A stretch of 64,000 bases of DNA. It comes from Sternotherus odoratus (Eukaryota; Chordata; Testudines; Kinosternidae). Every line of letters begins with the position of its first letter. Positions within the stretch are counted from its first letter, which is position 1. Below are positions 12,066 through 23,540 of this stretch, piece by piece. The notes below the pieces were generated by a model. The model had not been told where the DNA came from, searched no databases, and was given only the letters and a program-made list of their open reading frames with translations. The stretch spans positions 133,980,424-134,044,423 of the forward strand of contig JAVMKO010000003.1 in assembly GCA_032164245.1 (NCBI GenBank). The letters are read 5' to 3'. A program made the translations under genes and the position numbers.

Positions 12066-13470
12066 AGGGAAGGAAGGCAGGGAGAATTATTTTAAATCCC
12101 TGTAATCAAACTAATCTATAACAATTACAGTAGCTGTCTCGGTCTGTAACTCCCTTTAGTTGTAGCTGTGGCACTCTTAATTGCAATATAAAGAAAGAGA
12201 GCTAGAAACAGATTATTTTAGAGGTAGACAATGTTCTTGGGTATTTGAGGAAGTTGATTATAGAACAATAATTGCTCGGTAGAGGACACCAACCTTCAAT
12301 AATAGTGGAATCAGCATAAAGGTCTTCTGGTACACAACAGAATGCTTGTATGTCATGCAAATTGATAATTCCTTTAGAAGGGCAGCTATTTGATAGAAAT
12401 ATATAAATATAAAATACTTCTTTCTGATCCTCCAATTTCTATGGGAGATCAGCAACAAGGTAAATCAAATATCGTGGATATGTCACAGAACATGAGAAGT
12501 TTGCCATTCCCCACACATTACATTAATGAGACACTATCAACCTGATAATCACATTTGTGCATGAAAAGGGGTTGCCTATTATTGCTGTACCTAATGCCCT
12601 GATCCTGCAAACACTTATACATGTGCTTAACCTTACATGCTGTGAATAGTCCCACTGGCTTCAATGGGGCTATCCATGGGGCTAGACTTTCAAGTGCTGA
12701 GCACTCACAATTGGAGCTAAATTTTCAAAAGGCATCCAAATAAAGGACAGATTTTCCAAACCGCTTAGCAGCAACATGCTGAATTCTTTTTTTTTAAATG
12801 GCTTCTTATTTTGGTTCCTAAATAGGAGCTGAACTCTTGAAAATCTGCCCACAATTGTGGATACCGAGTGCTTCTGCAAGTTCTGGCCATAAGACAAAGT
12901 TAAGCACATGTGTCAGTCTTCACAGGATCTGGGCATAAGACAGTTAAGATTGAAAAACAGTTAGTGAACAAAGCTATACATTTTTTCAGTTTGTTTTCAT
13001 TTGTGCACTGTACTGTGCTTTGTGCTCTACGCAGTACTTTGTGCATGGTGTCACTGTGAGCTGACAGCCAGTTGCACTTCCTGTCTCTTTTACTAACACA
13101 GTAATGGCATTCCTCTCATGAACTGTTTTGGTTGGAGTCCTGTGCATGCTCTTCCCCAGGTACTGTAAGAGAGTGTTCTCACCTTGCTTGGCAACAGAGC
13201 TCCTTCTGTTTCTAAGATCGGACCAAGAGGCTCTCTCTTTTACTCTTGGCACCTCTTAATAGAATTGGGGAGTAACAACAGACAGGAAGAGGCGATCAGG
13301 GGAACCCACTCCCTCCCATTCCTATCCTCTGCCCAGAAGCAAGAGGAGTGTAGGGCCTGGGGGAAACCCATACTTTAATTTCCCAGCCTCCCGCACAAAC
13401 TCAGGGAGCACCAGAAATTGGGGACCAGCAAGAGTCCCCATCTTCCCTCCACTGCAGAGGCGCTGAGTTT
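12060..13470. other. Gene-free stretch with an old MITE half
   Basis: No gene seen. At about 12598-12670 the phrase 'gatcctgcaaacactta' followed by 'cccactggcttcaatgggg' looks like half of a palindromic MITE (its arm contains a self-complementary ccactg...caatgg core). The rest shows no structure I can name. Confidence 0.4.
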
Positions 13471-13479
13471 CTGAGGAGG

Positions 13480-13795
13480 GGGGATGCTCAACCTCCACTC
13501 TGCGCCAGGCCCCTCCCCTACTCCATCCTTCCCTCAAATTGCCACCCCGCCCCTTCCCATCCCCACTCCACCCTCTTTCCCTGCTTCTTCTGGCCCCGCT
13601 CCGCCTCCTCTCCCACCTCTTCTCGCCCCACCTCCTCCCCTGCCTCTTGGTGCCCCTGCCCCTCTACCACCCACCCCCAGCGCCTCCTACATGCCACTGA
13701 ACAGCTGAGCACCCAGGGAGGCGGGGGGGGGGGGAGCTGCCATGCTCCCACTATTTTTTTTCCATGGGTGCTCCTGCTCGGCACCTATGTGTTCA
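13480..13795. repeat. MITE-like repeat with pyrimidine tract (copy 1)
   Basis: Homologous to 57611-57867. Both contain 'tgcatgccattaaacagctg'-type sequence (here tacatgccactgaacagctg), then a G run, then 'ccatgggtgctcc', and finish in a (g)gcacctatg / agcctatg terminus. This copy has a long C/T-rich tract (about 13500-13680) and a G12 run (13723-13734). The left end is not preserved. Proline-rich ORFs here are composition artefacts. Confidence 0.5.
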
Positions 13796-14099
13796 AGTCA
13801 GGTTTGAGGCACAGTCCTCTGCACGGAGCCAGGAAGCCTAAGGTGGGACAAGGGGCGCACTTTCATTCCTCCTTGAACATCAATGAGAGCTTTAGGGGTA
13901 AGGAAAGAGTTGGGAAAAAACAGTATGTGATAATGTGACTACAGATTGTATCATAAAGTGCACACAAAAAGAGACAAATTAAGGTTGCAGAGGCAACCTA
14001 AATTCTGGCATTTCTTATATTTTGCATGCTTGACTTTACAGTTTACTAGTCTTTTAATGTAGTTTTTTGCATGTAATATCTTAGAAGAGTTAGATTTTT

Positions 14100-14276
14100 G
14101 ATTTGTAGATCACAAAGCTCCTTACAAGTATTACTTCTCCTTCTAAGGTAACTGGGGTACATCAAGGTGAAGTGACTGGCTTAGTGTCACATAACATGTC
14201 ACTTGGCAAGCTGGGAAGAGAATCAGTCTCTCCTGTGTTCAGTGTCCTAGCACCTAGATCACACTGCCATCTCAGA
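14100..14276 (-). repeat. MIR-like (CORE-SINE) relic, antisense
   Basis: The plus strand reads 'ggtgaagtgactggcttagtgtcaca' in broken form, then 'agaatcagtctctcctg' and 'cctagcacctagatcacactgcc'. This order matches the reverse complement of tRNA-derived MIR/CORE-SINE heads found across amniotes. It is heavily eroded, consistent with age. Assignment is by remembered consensus, not by a search. Confidence 0.5.
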
Positions 14277-14642
14277 AGTTTTCTGTGGCAAAGCTAGAAG
14301 ACATACTTCCTCAGAGATTTCCTAATCCAACCCCTTCTTGGGAAAGGTTATATGCATGTACAGTTTGACAGGGGAGCTAAATTCCTCAGTTTGACAGGGG
14401 AGCTGAATTGACGACAAATCTATTGTCAATAGTAAAGTACACAGATTGCTAGGTTTGTTTAGTTTTTCTGGCAGCTTTTCTTTTGTAATGTAAAACATGG
14501 AATTGAGATTTGTCTATGTTGATTTCTCTGCAAAATAAAAGCTTTAGTTCCAGTTAGCAGCCTGTCTGTACTAAGAACATACACACCTAAACCCAAGCAA
14601 GATATACTCCCTAATGAAGGTAGTAGTGTTGATGTAATATAC

Positions 14643-14796
14643 TTAGGGTATGTCTATACTGCAATAAAACACCTTCAACTGGCCAGCTGACTTGGGATCA
14701 TGGAACTTGGGCTCTAGGGCTATAAAAGTGGAGTGTAGATGTTTGGGCTCAGACTGGAGCCTGGGCTCTGGGACCCTCTCCCCTTATGGGATCCCA
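14643..14796 (+). repeat. Left half of a palindromic MITE (Harbinger-like)
   Basis: Starts TTAGGGTATGTCTATACTGC and continues with gactc/gggct-rich sequence ending 'gagcctgggctctgggaccctc'. In complete relatives the second half is an inverted copy of the first; here it is absent and a CR1 3' end abuts directly. The TTA at the left edge fits a Harbinger target site. Family assignment is inference. Confidence 0.45.
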
Positions 14797-14797
14797 C

Positions 14798-14936
14798 ATA
14801 GAATCACAGAAATGTATGATGGGAAGGAACCTGGATAAGTCCAGTCTCATGTGCTATGATAGTGCCAAGTCACCTTAGACCATCCCTGACAGGTGCTTGT
14901 GCAACCTGGTTTTAAAAACTTCCAATGATAGGGAGT
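14798..14936 (-). mobile_element. CR1 3' end, antisense
   Basis: Starts 'atagaatcacagaaatgtatgatgg', the reverse complement of the CR1 terminal repeat, and continues with 'gaccatccctgacaggtg' and 'caacctg', which also occur in the copy at 37438-37620. Non-coding 3' portion only. Confidence 0.65.
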
Positions 14937-16925
14937 CATAAGAAAATACATAAGAACATCATAAGAATGGCCATACTGGGTCAGACCAAAGCTCCATCTA
15001 GCCCAATATCCTGTCTTCTGACAGTGCCAATGCCAGGTGCCCAAGAGGGAATGAACAAAACAGGTAATGATCAAGTGATCTATCCCTTGTTGCCAATTCC
15101 CAGACTCTGGCAAAGAGAGGCTAGGGACACCATCCCTTTCCATCCTGGCTAATAGCCACTGATGGGTCTATCTTCCATTAATTTATCTAGTTCTTTTTTT
15201 GAGCCCTGTCGTAGTCTTGGCCTTCACAACATCCTCTGGCAAAGAGTTCCACAGACTGACTGTGCGTTGTGTGAAAAAATGCTTCCTTTTGTTTGTTTTA
15301 AAATGGCTGCCTATTAGTCCATATCTCCCTTGGAAGCTTATTCCAGAATTTAACTACTTTTATAGTTAGAAGTTCTTACTGATATTTAACCTAAATCTCC
15401 CTTGCTGCAGATTAACTCCATTACTTTGTGTTCTATCTTCACTGGACATGGAGAACAATTGATCACATTTCTCTTTATAACAACCCTTAATATATTTAAC
15501 GACTATCACCCAGTTGCCCCTCAGTCTTCTTTTCGCAAGATTAAATATGTCCAGTTTCTTTAACCTTTCCTTGTAGATCAGGTATTCTAATCCTTTTATC
15601 ATTTTTGTTGCTGTGGTCTGGATTCTCTCTAATTTGCCCACATCTTTCCTAAACTGTGGCATTCTGAATTGCACATAGTACTGCACCTGAGGCCTCACCA
15701 CAAGTAGAGTGGGACAATTACCTCTCATGTCCTACATAAGCACCCCTGTTAATATACCACCAAATATTAGCCTTTTTAATAGCTGCATCACATTGTTGAC
15801 TCTTAATTTGTGATCCACTATAACATCAGATCCTTTTCAGAAGTACTACCACCTAACCAGTTATCTCCCATTTTGTATTTGTGCATTTGATTTTTCCTTC
15901 CTAAGTGAAGTACTTTGCACCTGTCTTTAGTGAATTATCTTGTTGAATTCAGACCAATTCTCTAGTCTTTGCAATGTTGTTTTAAATTCTAATCCTGTCC
16001 TCCAGAATGGTTGTAACCCACTCACCTGAGAGTTTGATGGCATCTGAAGATTTTATAGGTATACTCTCTGTTCTATTATCCAAATCCTTAAAGAAATTTT
16101 GGATAACATTGGTCTGAGTACTGACTCCCATGAAATCTCACTAGATAGATCCCTCCATTTTGACAATGAACCACTGACAACTACTCTTGGAGTACAGGTT
16201 TCAACCAATTGGGTACTCACCTTATAGTAAATTCATATAGACTGCATTTTCCTAGTTTGCTTATGAATGTGTCATGTAGGACTGTGTCAAAAGCCTTACT
16301 AAAATCAAGATATATCACATCTACTGTTCCCCACCATCCAGTATGCCAGTAATGCTGTCAAAGGAAATTAGATTTGTGTGGCATAATTTGTCCTTGAGAA
16401 ACTGATGCTGGCTATTCCTTATAACTCTATTATCCTCTAGATGTTTACAAACTGATTGTTTGAAAATTTGTTCCAGTATTTTTCCAGGGTATCTAACTGA
16501 GTCTGACTGATCTGTAATATCTCAGGTCCTTTTTGTTCCCCCTGTTAAAAATAGGTACTATGTTTGCTCTTCTTTAGTCTTCAGGGACCTCACTTGTCCT
16601 TCATGAGCTCTCAAAAGATAATCATTGAAGATTCCAAGATTGCTTCAGATAGTTCTTTAAGTACCCCAGAATAAATTTCATCAGGTCCTGACAACTTGAA
16701 TACATCTAATTTATCTAAATATTCTTTAATCTGTTCTTTCCCTATTTTGGCTGGTGTTCCTTTTTAGTGAAGACTGAAGCAAAATGAGCATTAAATACCT
16801 CAGCTTTCTTGATGTCTTTGGTTATTAGCTCTCCTTTCTCACTAAGCAGAGGACCTTCACGTTCCTTTGTTTTTCTCTTGTTCCTAATTTATTTAAAGAA
16901 CTTCTTCTTATTACCTTTTATGTTC
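14937..16925 (-). mobile_element. CR1-family LINE, 5'-truncated, antisense
   Basis: A roughly 2-kb LINE copy lies on the minus strand. Its 3' non-coding part (14937-15300) matches the sequence flanking the large hAT element at 60.0/62.6 kb. Upstream follow degraded ORF2 sequences: a C-terminal stretch (15366-15728, containing ATKMIKGLEYL) and reverse transcriptase pieces further left on the protein. Many frameshifts and stops separate the blocks. Nothing upstream of about 16925 on the minus strand continues it, so it is 5'-truncated. Confidence 0.8.
15366..16760 (-). pseudogene. CR1-family ORF2 reverse transcriptase remnant
   Basis: Translating the minus strand piecewise gives LINE reverse transcriptase signatures: a 'SGPDEI' block near 16690, a 'VPIF...GNKKD'-like block near 16540, and YLDFSKAFDTV at about 16281-16313, whose F-A-F-D core is a catalytic-domain motif of CR1-like RTs. 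The downstream open piece at 15366-15728 (120 codons) is the ORF2 C terminus. Stops and shifts occur throughout, so no activity is possible. Endonuclease sequence was not seen. Confidence 0.75.
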
Positions 16926-16947
16926 TTTGCTAGGTGTAACTCACTAG

Positions 16948-17236
16948 GGAACAACTATGTGTTATTGCTTCTCTAGCAGAGAAAGAAATAATACAATCCA
17001 ATGGTTGGAGGTTGAAGCTAAACAAGTCAGACGGGAAATAAGACATCTATTTTTTAAGAGACATAGTAACTGACCATCAGAACAAATTACCATGGGATGT
17101 AGTGGATTCTCCATCACTCACAATTTTTAAATTAAGATTGGATGTTTGTCTAAGAGATGCTCTAGGAATTATTTTGGGGAAATTCCACGTGTGTTGTATA
17201 AGAGGTACTTTCTGGCCTTGGAATCTATGAAATAAT
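16948..17236 (+). mobile_element. CR1-type LINE 3' end, sense
   Basis: Plus-strand sequence encodes, with gaps, the ORF2 C-terminal phrase 'LPWDVVDSPSLTIFKLR' followed by the 3' tail 'ttctggccttggaatctatgaa', characteristic of CR1-like elements. It lies tail-to-tail with the antisense copy ending at 16925. Confidence 0.65.
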
Positions 17237-17244
17237 TATATGTA

Positions 17245-18022
17245 ACTCAAAGCACTACACCATGACACAAGGAGAAACTAGAGACATCTAAGCTGTGATA
17301 TAAAGAAGAAAAGGATTTGCCTCCTGATGACACAGAAAAAAGGGACGAAATCTAATGAGAAAGGTGGAGATCAGACAAGTGACATGACAAAACAGTTCAA
17401 AATAACAATAAGTGAAAGAGTTAGCTTTTCATTTAGTGAATATCAAACTTTTTCTGGTGCCTGGAACACAGAAGCATAAGGAGGGAAAAATGCAAAACTG
17501 ATGAACCATAAAGATCAAAATTGGAACAACTAAGCAATCCCTAACTGTTAACTTGTTAGGTTAAAAAAAAACCACACACAACAACAAAGCACAGTTGGAG
17601 ACTAAACCCTGGTATAATTTTAACTGAGTTGCTTAATTTACATCAAGGATCAAGGATGTAACCTATTTTCCCTTGTTCCTGTTAAAAGAATGAACTCTGA
17701 CTGCTTTGGAAACTGGAATTGCTATTGAAACTTTTTATTTTACCAGATGATTAATAAAACAAGTGGAGGTGGTGAACACAAGACAAGATGATGGAAGACA
17801 GCCAAAGTAAAAAGGAAGTGTAGGAATAAAGCAGTGTACAAGACATACCATATTCTTGCTTAGGACTGATTCTACATTCTTTGCTCATTCAAAATCCCTC
17901 ATGACTTTAGTGAGAGTTTCTGGTGCAATGCAAGATTAAAACAAAAAGTTAAGAAGGACTGAAATAATACAAGAAAAATTCTACATACTGAACTAAGATG
18001 TAAAAAAATAATAATAGAGCAT
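17245..18022. other. Gene-free stretch
   Basis: No coding or repeat signature recognised. A-rich with short ACACA runs near 17575. Confidence 0.5.
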
Positions 18023-18887
18023 TAAGATTACATCTACACTTGTGACTGTACATGTTTACATGGGTGTTGTTGTGCCATAACCCCCCATTGTCCACATCTA
18101 AAGCCCTGCAGCACTTTCCTGAAGGAGAGCATGCAGCAAGAATGCTAACAAGCATGAGAGATATGAGTATGTCCACACATCTTCTGTGGCCTGACCCCAT
18201 AACCATTCTACAATACAGTGTAGGCAAGGGGCCACATGGACTGGAGAGAAAGGGAAGGAGGAGGCAGGTTTGGAAAAGGCCAGTGTGGTTGTGCAAACAG
18301 TGTCATGTCCTTTAGCAGTGGAGAGGCAACTGACTTGCAGCATTAATTGGAAAGTTCAGGGAGAAAATACACTTGTGATAGGACTCTGTTTCCCCATTTC
18401 TTTCAATGGACACAGGGATTGGACTTTCTAGCGATGCAGAAGGAGTTGGGGGCGGAAGGATGGTCTTTGTGGTTCTCTGTTCCTCTTCCATGGGAATTCC
18501 ATCTGCTAATTTAGAATACAGTCAATCAATTTCCTCTCTAATTGCCTCTCAGTCCTGTAAGCATAATACAGCAGATTTCTGGTGTATCAGAAACTTAAGC
18601 TGATTCTTCAGGTTTAAGAGCAGGGCATGTGCTTGGTCCACCTGCATAGCTCATCAAATTCCTCCTTGCACCACTATGTAGAGTATCAGCAGAAACTCCT
18701 CTCTGGCATAGGTGGCTGGATCTCCTCAACAGTACTGGAAACATACCTCTCTTTTCCATTCTGGTACCTTCAAAACTGCTATGTCCTCCAACTAATGGCC
18801 TTAAAGAACAGATAGGTAATGTATGTACATTCTGAAAGGAACTGAACTCCACTCCAACAATCCCTTCATGCACTGGAGATATTACAT

Positions 18888-19757
18888 TTGAACAGTATAA
18901 AAAGTTTCTTACCATTATTACCCTTCAGCTCCTTCTTCGTGGGCTGCAAAAGTTGTCTGAAGGAAGGAGACTGTAACAGCAGCATTCCTGAGATGCTGAA
19001 AAGTATTAATATTGTGGCCTTTTGTAGCACAGTTATGTTTTGTGGAGGGATTTCTTATGTTCTTCAAAGGAGAAATGAAATTAAAGCTAGCTTTGTCTTT
19101 GACTTGGTAGGACAATCTAATGCCAACAGGGAAACCATTCCACCAAGAGGGCAGGAGAAGCAACTGAGAGACAGCAGAGATAGACGGAGAAAGCCAATGG
19201 ATGGCTTGTTCATTGGCACTAACAGGAGGAGTCAAGAGCAGTTCAAGTTCCTTAGGGCATGTGAAGATTGGGCTCTTCCGCAAAAATGATGCGTTAATTA
19301 ACCATTTTCTGGAAATGGAGTCATGCCACCGGGAATGGGGGGATGCCAGAGGGAACAGGACCATGCACTCATGAAGTCACTAGTACAACTGATGGCTGAA
19401 CGCTTTTGGGACCTGTCCACAGGCATGGCTGCTATTCCTTTCTGGATACAAGCACAACCTCCTCCTCCTTTGGCAGCTGCCACTCAGGCTGCTGTTGAGG
19501 TGGTGGATCCAATCGTGCCCCCATGTCAGGGAGGAGCAGGCTGGCTGACTGGCACAGCATCCTCCATGGCAAATGAAACCCTTCAGAGGGGAACTCAGCG
19601 GGACATCCAGGAGGAGAAGAAGGCTGATCTAGTCCCTGTAGCCCAGCTTGTGTTTGGCCCCCAGATGCCACACAGAAGACATCCCCATTCGTCCCCCCCC
19701 CCCACTATTCCACAGTCGTTCCCCCTTTGCCCAGGGAGGAGGGAGGTGGAAAGGTGA
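18888..19757 (+). pseudogene. Harbinger Myb-like accessory protein remnant
   Basis: Two plus-strand open pieces, 18888-19289 (133 codons) and 19323-19757 (144 codons), in different frames, look like the C-terminal half of the accessory protein. The first has INIVAFCSTVMF then an Arg/Gln/Glu-rich segment around RGQEKQLRDSRDRRRK. The second has GMGGCQREQDHALMKSLVQL followed by a proline-rich tail. In intact relatives the protein has an N-terminal trihelix (SANT/Myb) DNA-binding domain that brings transposase to the ends; I could not read that domain upstream. Assignment rests on layout and the remembered family pattern, so it is less sure than the transposase. Confidence 0.5.
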
Positions 19758-20055
19758 GGAGACAGGTCCAGAGTCAGCAACGTTGGTTAGGGAATCTCGC
19801 CCTTTTTCTGTTCGTTTGGAATTCCTGTTAAAATTTGTTTTAGTTTTGTGTTCCATGTATCTCTTTAAAGTTATTGTTCACTGAACTTGTGCATGCATCT
19901 TGCTTTCTGAATATGTTCAATGGGATATTTCCCACACATTTGGAATGGGTCAGCAGGAGTCATAGCACATACCTGTGTTTTCTGTAACTGTCTGGTAGCA
20001 TAGAAATGCAATGAATTCTCTGTCCATTCCTACGCTCCATGAATTTCCTAATGTT

Positions 20056-20071
20056 AAAAAAAAAAAAAAAA
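20056..20071 (+). repeat. A16 homopolymer
   Basis: Run of 16 A inside the Harbinger element, between its two genes. No adjacent AATAAA, so I do not call it a retrocopy tail. Confidence 0.85.
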
Positions 20072-20318
20072 GTTCTTGACAGTGACTTCGGCTCTGAACT
20101 AACTGTTGCCGCCAGCAGCACCGGAATGAGAATAGAAGAGTCTTTACATCTTTGTAAATACCAAAAGTGAGAAACCAGAGAAAGGAAACAAAACTAAAAA
20201 ATGAGCGGTGCAGATATTTGAGGTCAAGCTATGCTTTAAGGACCCCTCTTCCTCCACCCTCAGCCAAGTTTCACAGCTTGCAATCTTGGGAATACTATTG
20301 CATAACAGTCCTGAACTG

Positions 20319-20540
20319 GTAACAAAGTCCTGTGGCACCTTAAAGACTAACTATAAAGTTTTGAAGCATGAGCTTTCGTGGGCTAATACCCACTTCGTCA
20401 GACTCTTCCACTGCTTGCATCCAACGAAGTGGGTATTAGCCCACGAAAGCTCATGCTTCAAAACTTTATAGTTAGTCTTTAAGGTGCCACAGGACTTTGT
20501 TACCTCTGCTATTCCAGACTAACACGGCTACCTCTCTGAG
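20319..20540 (-). mobile_element. Fold-back repeat, copy 2 (perfect 80-bp arms)
   Basis: The left arm starts gtaacaaagtcctgtggc at 20319 and is identical, reversed, to the right arm ending at 20502: I read 80 of 80 matching bases up to 'cacttcgt'. The loop is about 30 bases. The same one-sided tail as copy 1 follows (to about 20539). The flanking duplication AGTCCTGAACTGGT is 14 bp (20307-20320 and 20539-20552), overlapping the element by a base or two. It interrupts the Harbinger element and is therefore younger. Such long identical arms should form a stable hairpin. Confidence 0.85.
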
Positions 20541-21393
20541 TCCTGAACTGGTTTACTTTTCAGTGTCCCTCCCACAACCCCTCCTCCTCAGTGATGAATT
20601 TCCTAATTTCAAAAACCAAGAGACCCAGGGATGAGAACAACTGTTGCTGTCCAAAACATCACAATGAAAAACAGAAGAAAAATGTACTTAGATGGGTTTA
20701 CGGCTTTGTTAATAATTTAAGTGACAATACAGGCAAAGGGAACACAAGTAAATTAACACTGACTATATCTGACACTGAGCAGTGCTTTTATGATCTGTTC
20801 ACCTCCATCAAATTCTCACCACTTACACCTATAGGAGCAATCACACAGAGAGGCTGATAAGTGCTGTGAGCAGAGCATCAGAAAAATTGTGAAGAAGGAA
20901 TGTGTGAAGCCCTTCCAAAACCCTTACTGAACTGTTTTTCAATTACTTTAACAACAATGAAAGTGCTTCCCATGAAGCACCTTGAAACAGCTGTTAACAT
21001 ATGACAAAAACATTGCTCTGTGGTGACAATAAAGTGTATACGCACCCGCTGCAGCATAAAACCAGGGCCAAAGGTGTTAATCTTGTGGAGGGGTTCTCCT
21101 CACACGATTGTCCGCTTTCAGTTGGTTCATAAAAACATTGGTTGTCAGGGACCAAAATTCACCAAAGTATGTCGCAACACAGCACATGGCAATGGTCCCT
21201 TGAGCTTTTCCAGCAGCATCATGTCATGTTGTGTCCTTTGGCACCTTCCAAAGTGACCTTCTGGCTCCCTGCTGTTCTGTGATGTGCGAGCAAATAGCAT
21301 CACAAATTTCCCTCGCCTGGTAGGAACCAGAGCAGTGTGCATATGTTTGGGATCCAGCTGCCTATACAGGTTTTGAAAACCATATCTGCCCTA

Positions 21394-23010
21394 TGCCCAC
21401 TCGCTCTGGAAATATTCCCCTTTAGCCTCACATATGTTGGCATAGTATACCAGAATTATGTGAACCACGTTGGCCATATTAAAATCCATATGGGTCTGAG
21501 GATAACACCATTCTGCAGCTCCTCAGTTTCTAGCTGAATTTCCTTTTTTTGGGTGGGTGATGTTGGGATATGGCTTCAGGATCCATGTTAGATGCATTAT
21601 ATACAGTCCCCCAAAATAACTGTTGGCACAGAATCACAATATAGAACCATATCATTTCTAAGAAATAATGTCCCTTCTTTTCCCCTCAAGCACGAACCTT
21701 ATCTCCTGAGCACACTGGCATCGTGAGCCTTTCTTGTGTGTCCAATACTCATGTGGTCCATCAAGCCTTGAAGAACAAGTGTATCATAACCTTGTTGCTT
21801 CCTGCATTCAGTGGCCCCTTTCAGTGAGCAAAGTATTAGGATGGTTGTTCCTTCGATGGTTCCCGCACAGTACTGAAACCCCTCTTCAGAAATTCAGCAA
21901 TAAATTTAGGAACATGAGTTTTACCACCCACTCCTGGGTAGATGATACTATTGACAGCATGGCAAACCTTTATAACCACCACCCTAAGAGTTGACTTCCC
22001 AATCCTGGACTGGTTGCCAACTGAGTGGTAGCTGTCAGATGTTACTACCTTTCAAAGGGCAATCTCCACCCTCTTCTGTACTGGTATGGGTTTCTGAAAA
22101 TGAATGGTTAAGCACAGGAGAGGTGGAGCAAGCTCCTTGCACAACTCCATTAAGATCTGAGTCCTCATTCCGAAGTTATGCAGCCACTGGTTATCATCCT
22201 GAGGTTTTCAAGGTGATATGGGAACAAACTTGGCTGTCTACTTTTGGGCCTACCATTGCCATCCCAACTGTGGCAAGGTGGCCCCCCAGGCACCCCAGAT
22301 TCAGGTTCTCGAGCAGCCCTCTCTGGCTAAGTTTGGCTCCTCGCCTGGCTAGGGAGGGCGAACTCCCTCCTGGGAAGGGGCTCCTTCCGGATGCTCTGCC
22401 TGCTGGCAGCCTTTCTGGGTTTGACCCTCCCTCACTCTCTTCTGCTTCCACAAAACTCGCTCTTCTAACTCCTCCTGCCTCCAACTGCACTCCTCAACTC
22501 CCACACCCTTCTCTGGGGAGGAGTCTCTTTAAAGGGCTCTGGCAGCCTCCTTAACCGGTCTCAGCTGGTCCTGCTTCTGACTGTGGCAGCCTTGCTCAGC
22601 TGGACCTAATTTAACCTGCAGTTCCCCTCTCTCCACAACCTTCTTTGGCAGTCTCTAGCCCTGGGTTTACCACACAACATTCAGCACATCTGTTCCATGG
22701 GACCTCAGAGGATTTTCATTCACCCTCAAATATTTCTGGACTCATGCCATCCCATATCTGATATTGCACTACATGAACATTTGCCCCAGGAGCAGGAGCA
22801 GACTCACATCATCATGGACTTGCTCCATATCTTCCATGCAGTTTGGCAGAAGGGAGAGATGAGCAAGAGCTGCCACCACCAAATGTGTGAAAGTGGCACA
22901 TAGTAGCAGAAATATGCAGCAAGGCTGTTCCTGGAGCATCTGATGTGATGGACAGAACACTGGGATACCATTGCTGAAATGGTAGCGGTAACAACATGTA
23001 CCGAACAGGG
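21394..23010 (-). pseudogene. Harbinger DDE transposase remnant
   Basis: Reading the minus strand across frameshifts gives the conserved order of a DDE_Tnp_4 transposase. An N-terminal acidic stretch (HDDVSLLLLLGQ) lies near 22780. DDNQWLHNFGMR follows at 22168-22201, then an LCKELAPPL block. A helix-turn-helix-like SVGNQSRIGKSTL occurs near 22000. The first catalytic block FQYCAGTIEGTT is at about 21841-21878, with Glu where Asp is usual. The second is AHDASVL near 21710-21733, and the C-terminal ANICEAKGEYFQSEW is at 21395-21445. A solo LTR splits the gene at 22269-22674. Stops and shifts make it inactive. Confidence 0.8.
22269..22674. mobile_element. Putative solo LTR inside Harbinger transposase
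   Basis: GC-rich 406-bp block that interrupts the transposase reading order. Its ends are TGTGG and CCACA (short inverted repeat of the TG...CA type) and it is bracketed by CAAC (22265-22268 and 22675-22678), a 4-bp duplication. The interior has a TTTAAAGG motif near 22529. No protease, RT or other retroviral gene is present. The 187-codon plus ORF crossing it is serine/proline-rich and is a composition effect. Confidence 0.6.
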
Positions 23011-23149
23011 GCAGCATAGACACAGTTGTGCGCACACACACAGCATGTACCTGTGCCCATCGTGGCATGTGCGGACAGGGTACATGTACTAGTAGTACAT
23101 GGACAAGTACTAAGGGATGCACGTAAGTGTAGATGTAGCCTAAGAGACT

Positions 23150-23540
23150 ATTAAAGGGCAAAATCATTCTGACTGAACAGACAAAGAAGGCTCTGGAGTA
23201 ACAATGGACTATCACAAATAGAGGAAATTTTGAAACAATTAAAGTACAATTTAAATATCATATTTACAGCAGATCATCTAAGCAACCCTACAATGCAAAC
23301 ATATAGACAATGGTCCAAACTCTGTCCTCATTTACAAATACATTGTCTGGGAGTAAGTTTTTAAACCAAATGTTTTATAAGGACTTAAAAAAGTGTTGGA
23401 TCATTGAAAGAAAAAAAATCTTCCCTGTGTCGTTCACAGTTCCATAATATTTGAACTATGGAAATCAGGATTACATTCCTACAGTGTATACACAGAGTAC
23501 TGCTGATTTTATTAATGAAGACATTGATAGAATTGATATA
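23150..23540. other. Gene-free stretch
   Basis: AT-rich, nothing recognised between the Harbinger right end and the MITE at 23541. Confidence 0.5.

Larger units (their letters stand above)
18026..23140. mobile_element. PIF/Harbinger DNA transposon, 5.1 kb, degraded
   Basis: Termini are inverted: left GATTACATCTACACTT, right (reversed) GGCTACATCTACACTT. Both are flanked by a TAA trinucleotide (18023-18025 and 23141-23143), the target site expected for Harbinger. Inside are two convergent degraded genes: a Myb/SANT-like accessory protein on the plus strand (18888-19757) and a DDE transposase on the minus strand (21394-23010). That gene pair is the standard autonomous Harbinger content. Two later insertions lie within: a fold-back element (20319-20540) and a solo LTR (22269-22674). 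Removing them gives about 4.4 kb. Confidence 0.8.

Noticed and set aside
15366..15728. 120-codon minus-strand ORF as a host gene
   Set aside because: Its sequence is the C terminus of CR1-family ORF2, matching the better-preserved copy at 62754-63140.
21991..22554. 187-codon plus-strand ORF
   Set aside because: It is antisense to the Harbinger transposase and crosses into the solo LTR, so it cannot be an ancestral gene.
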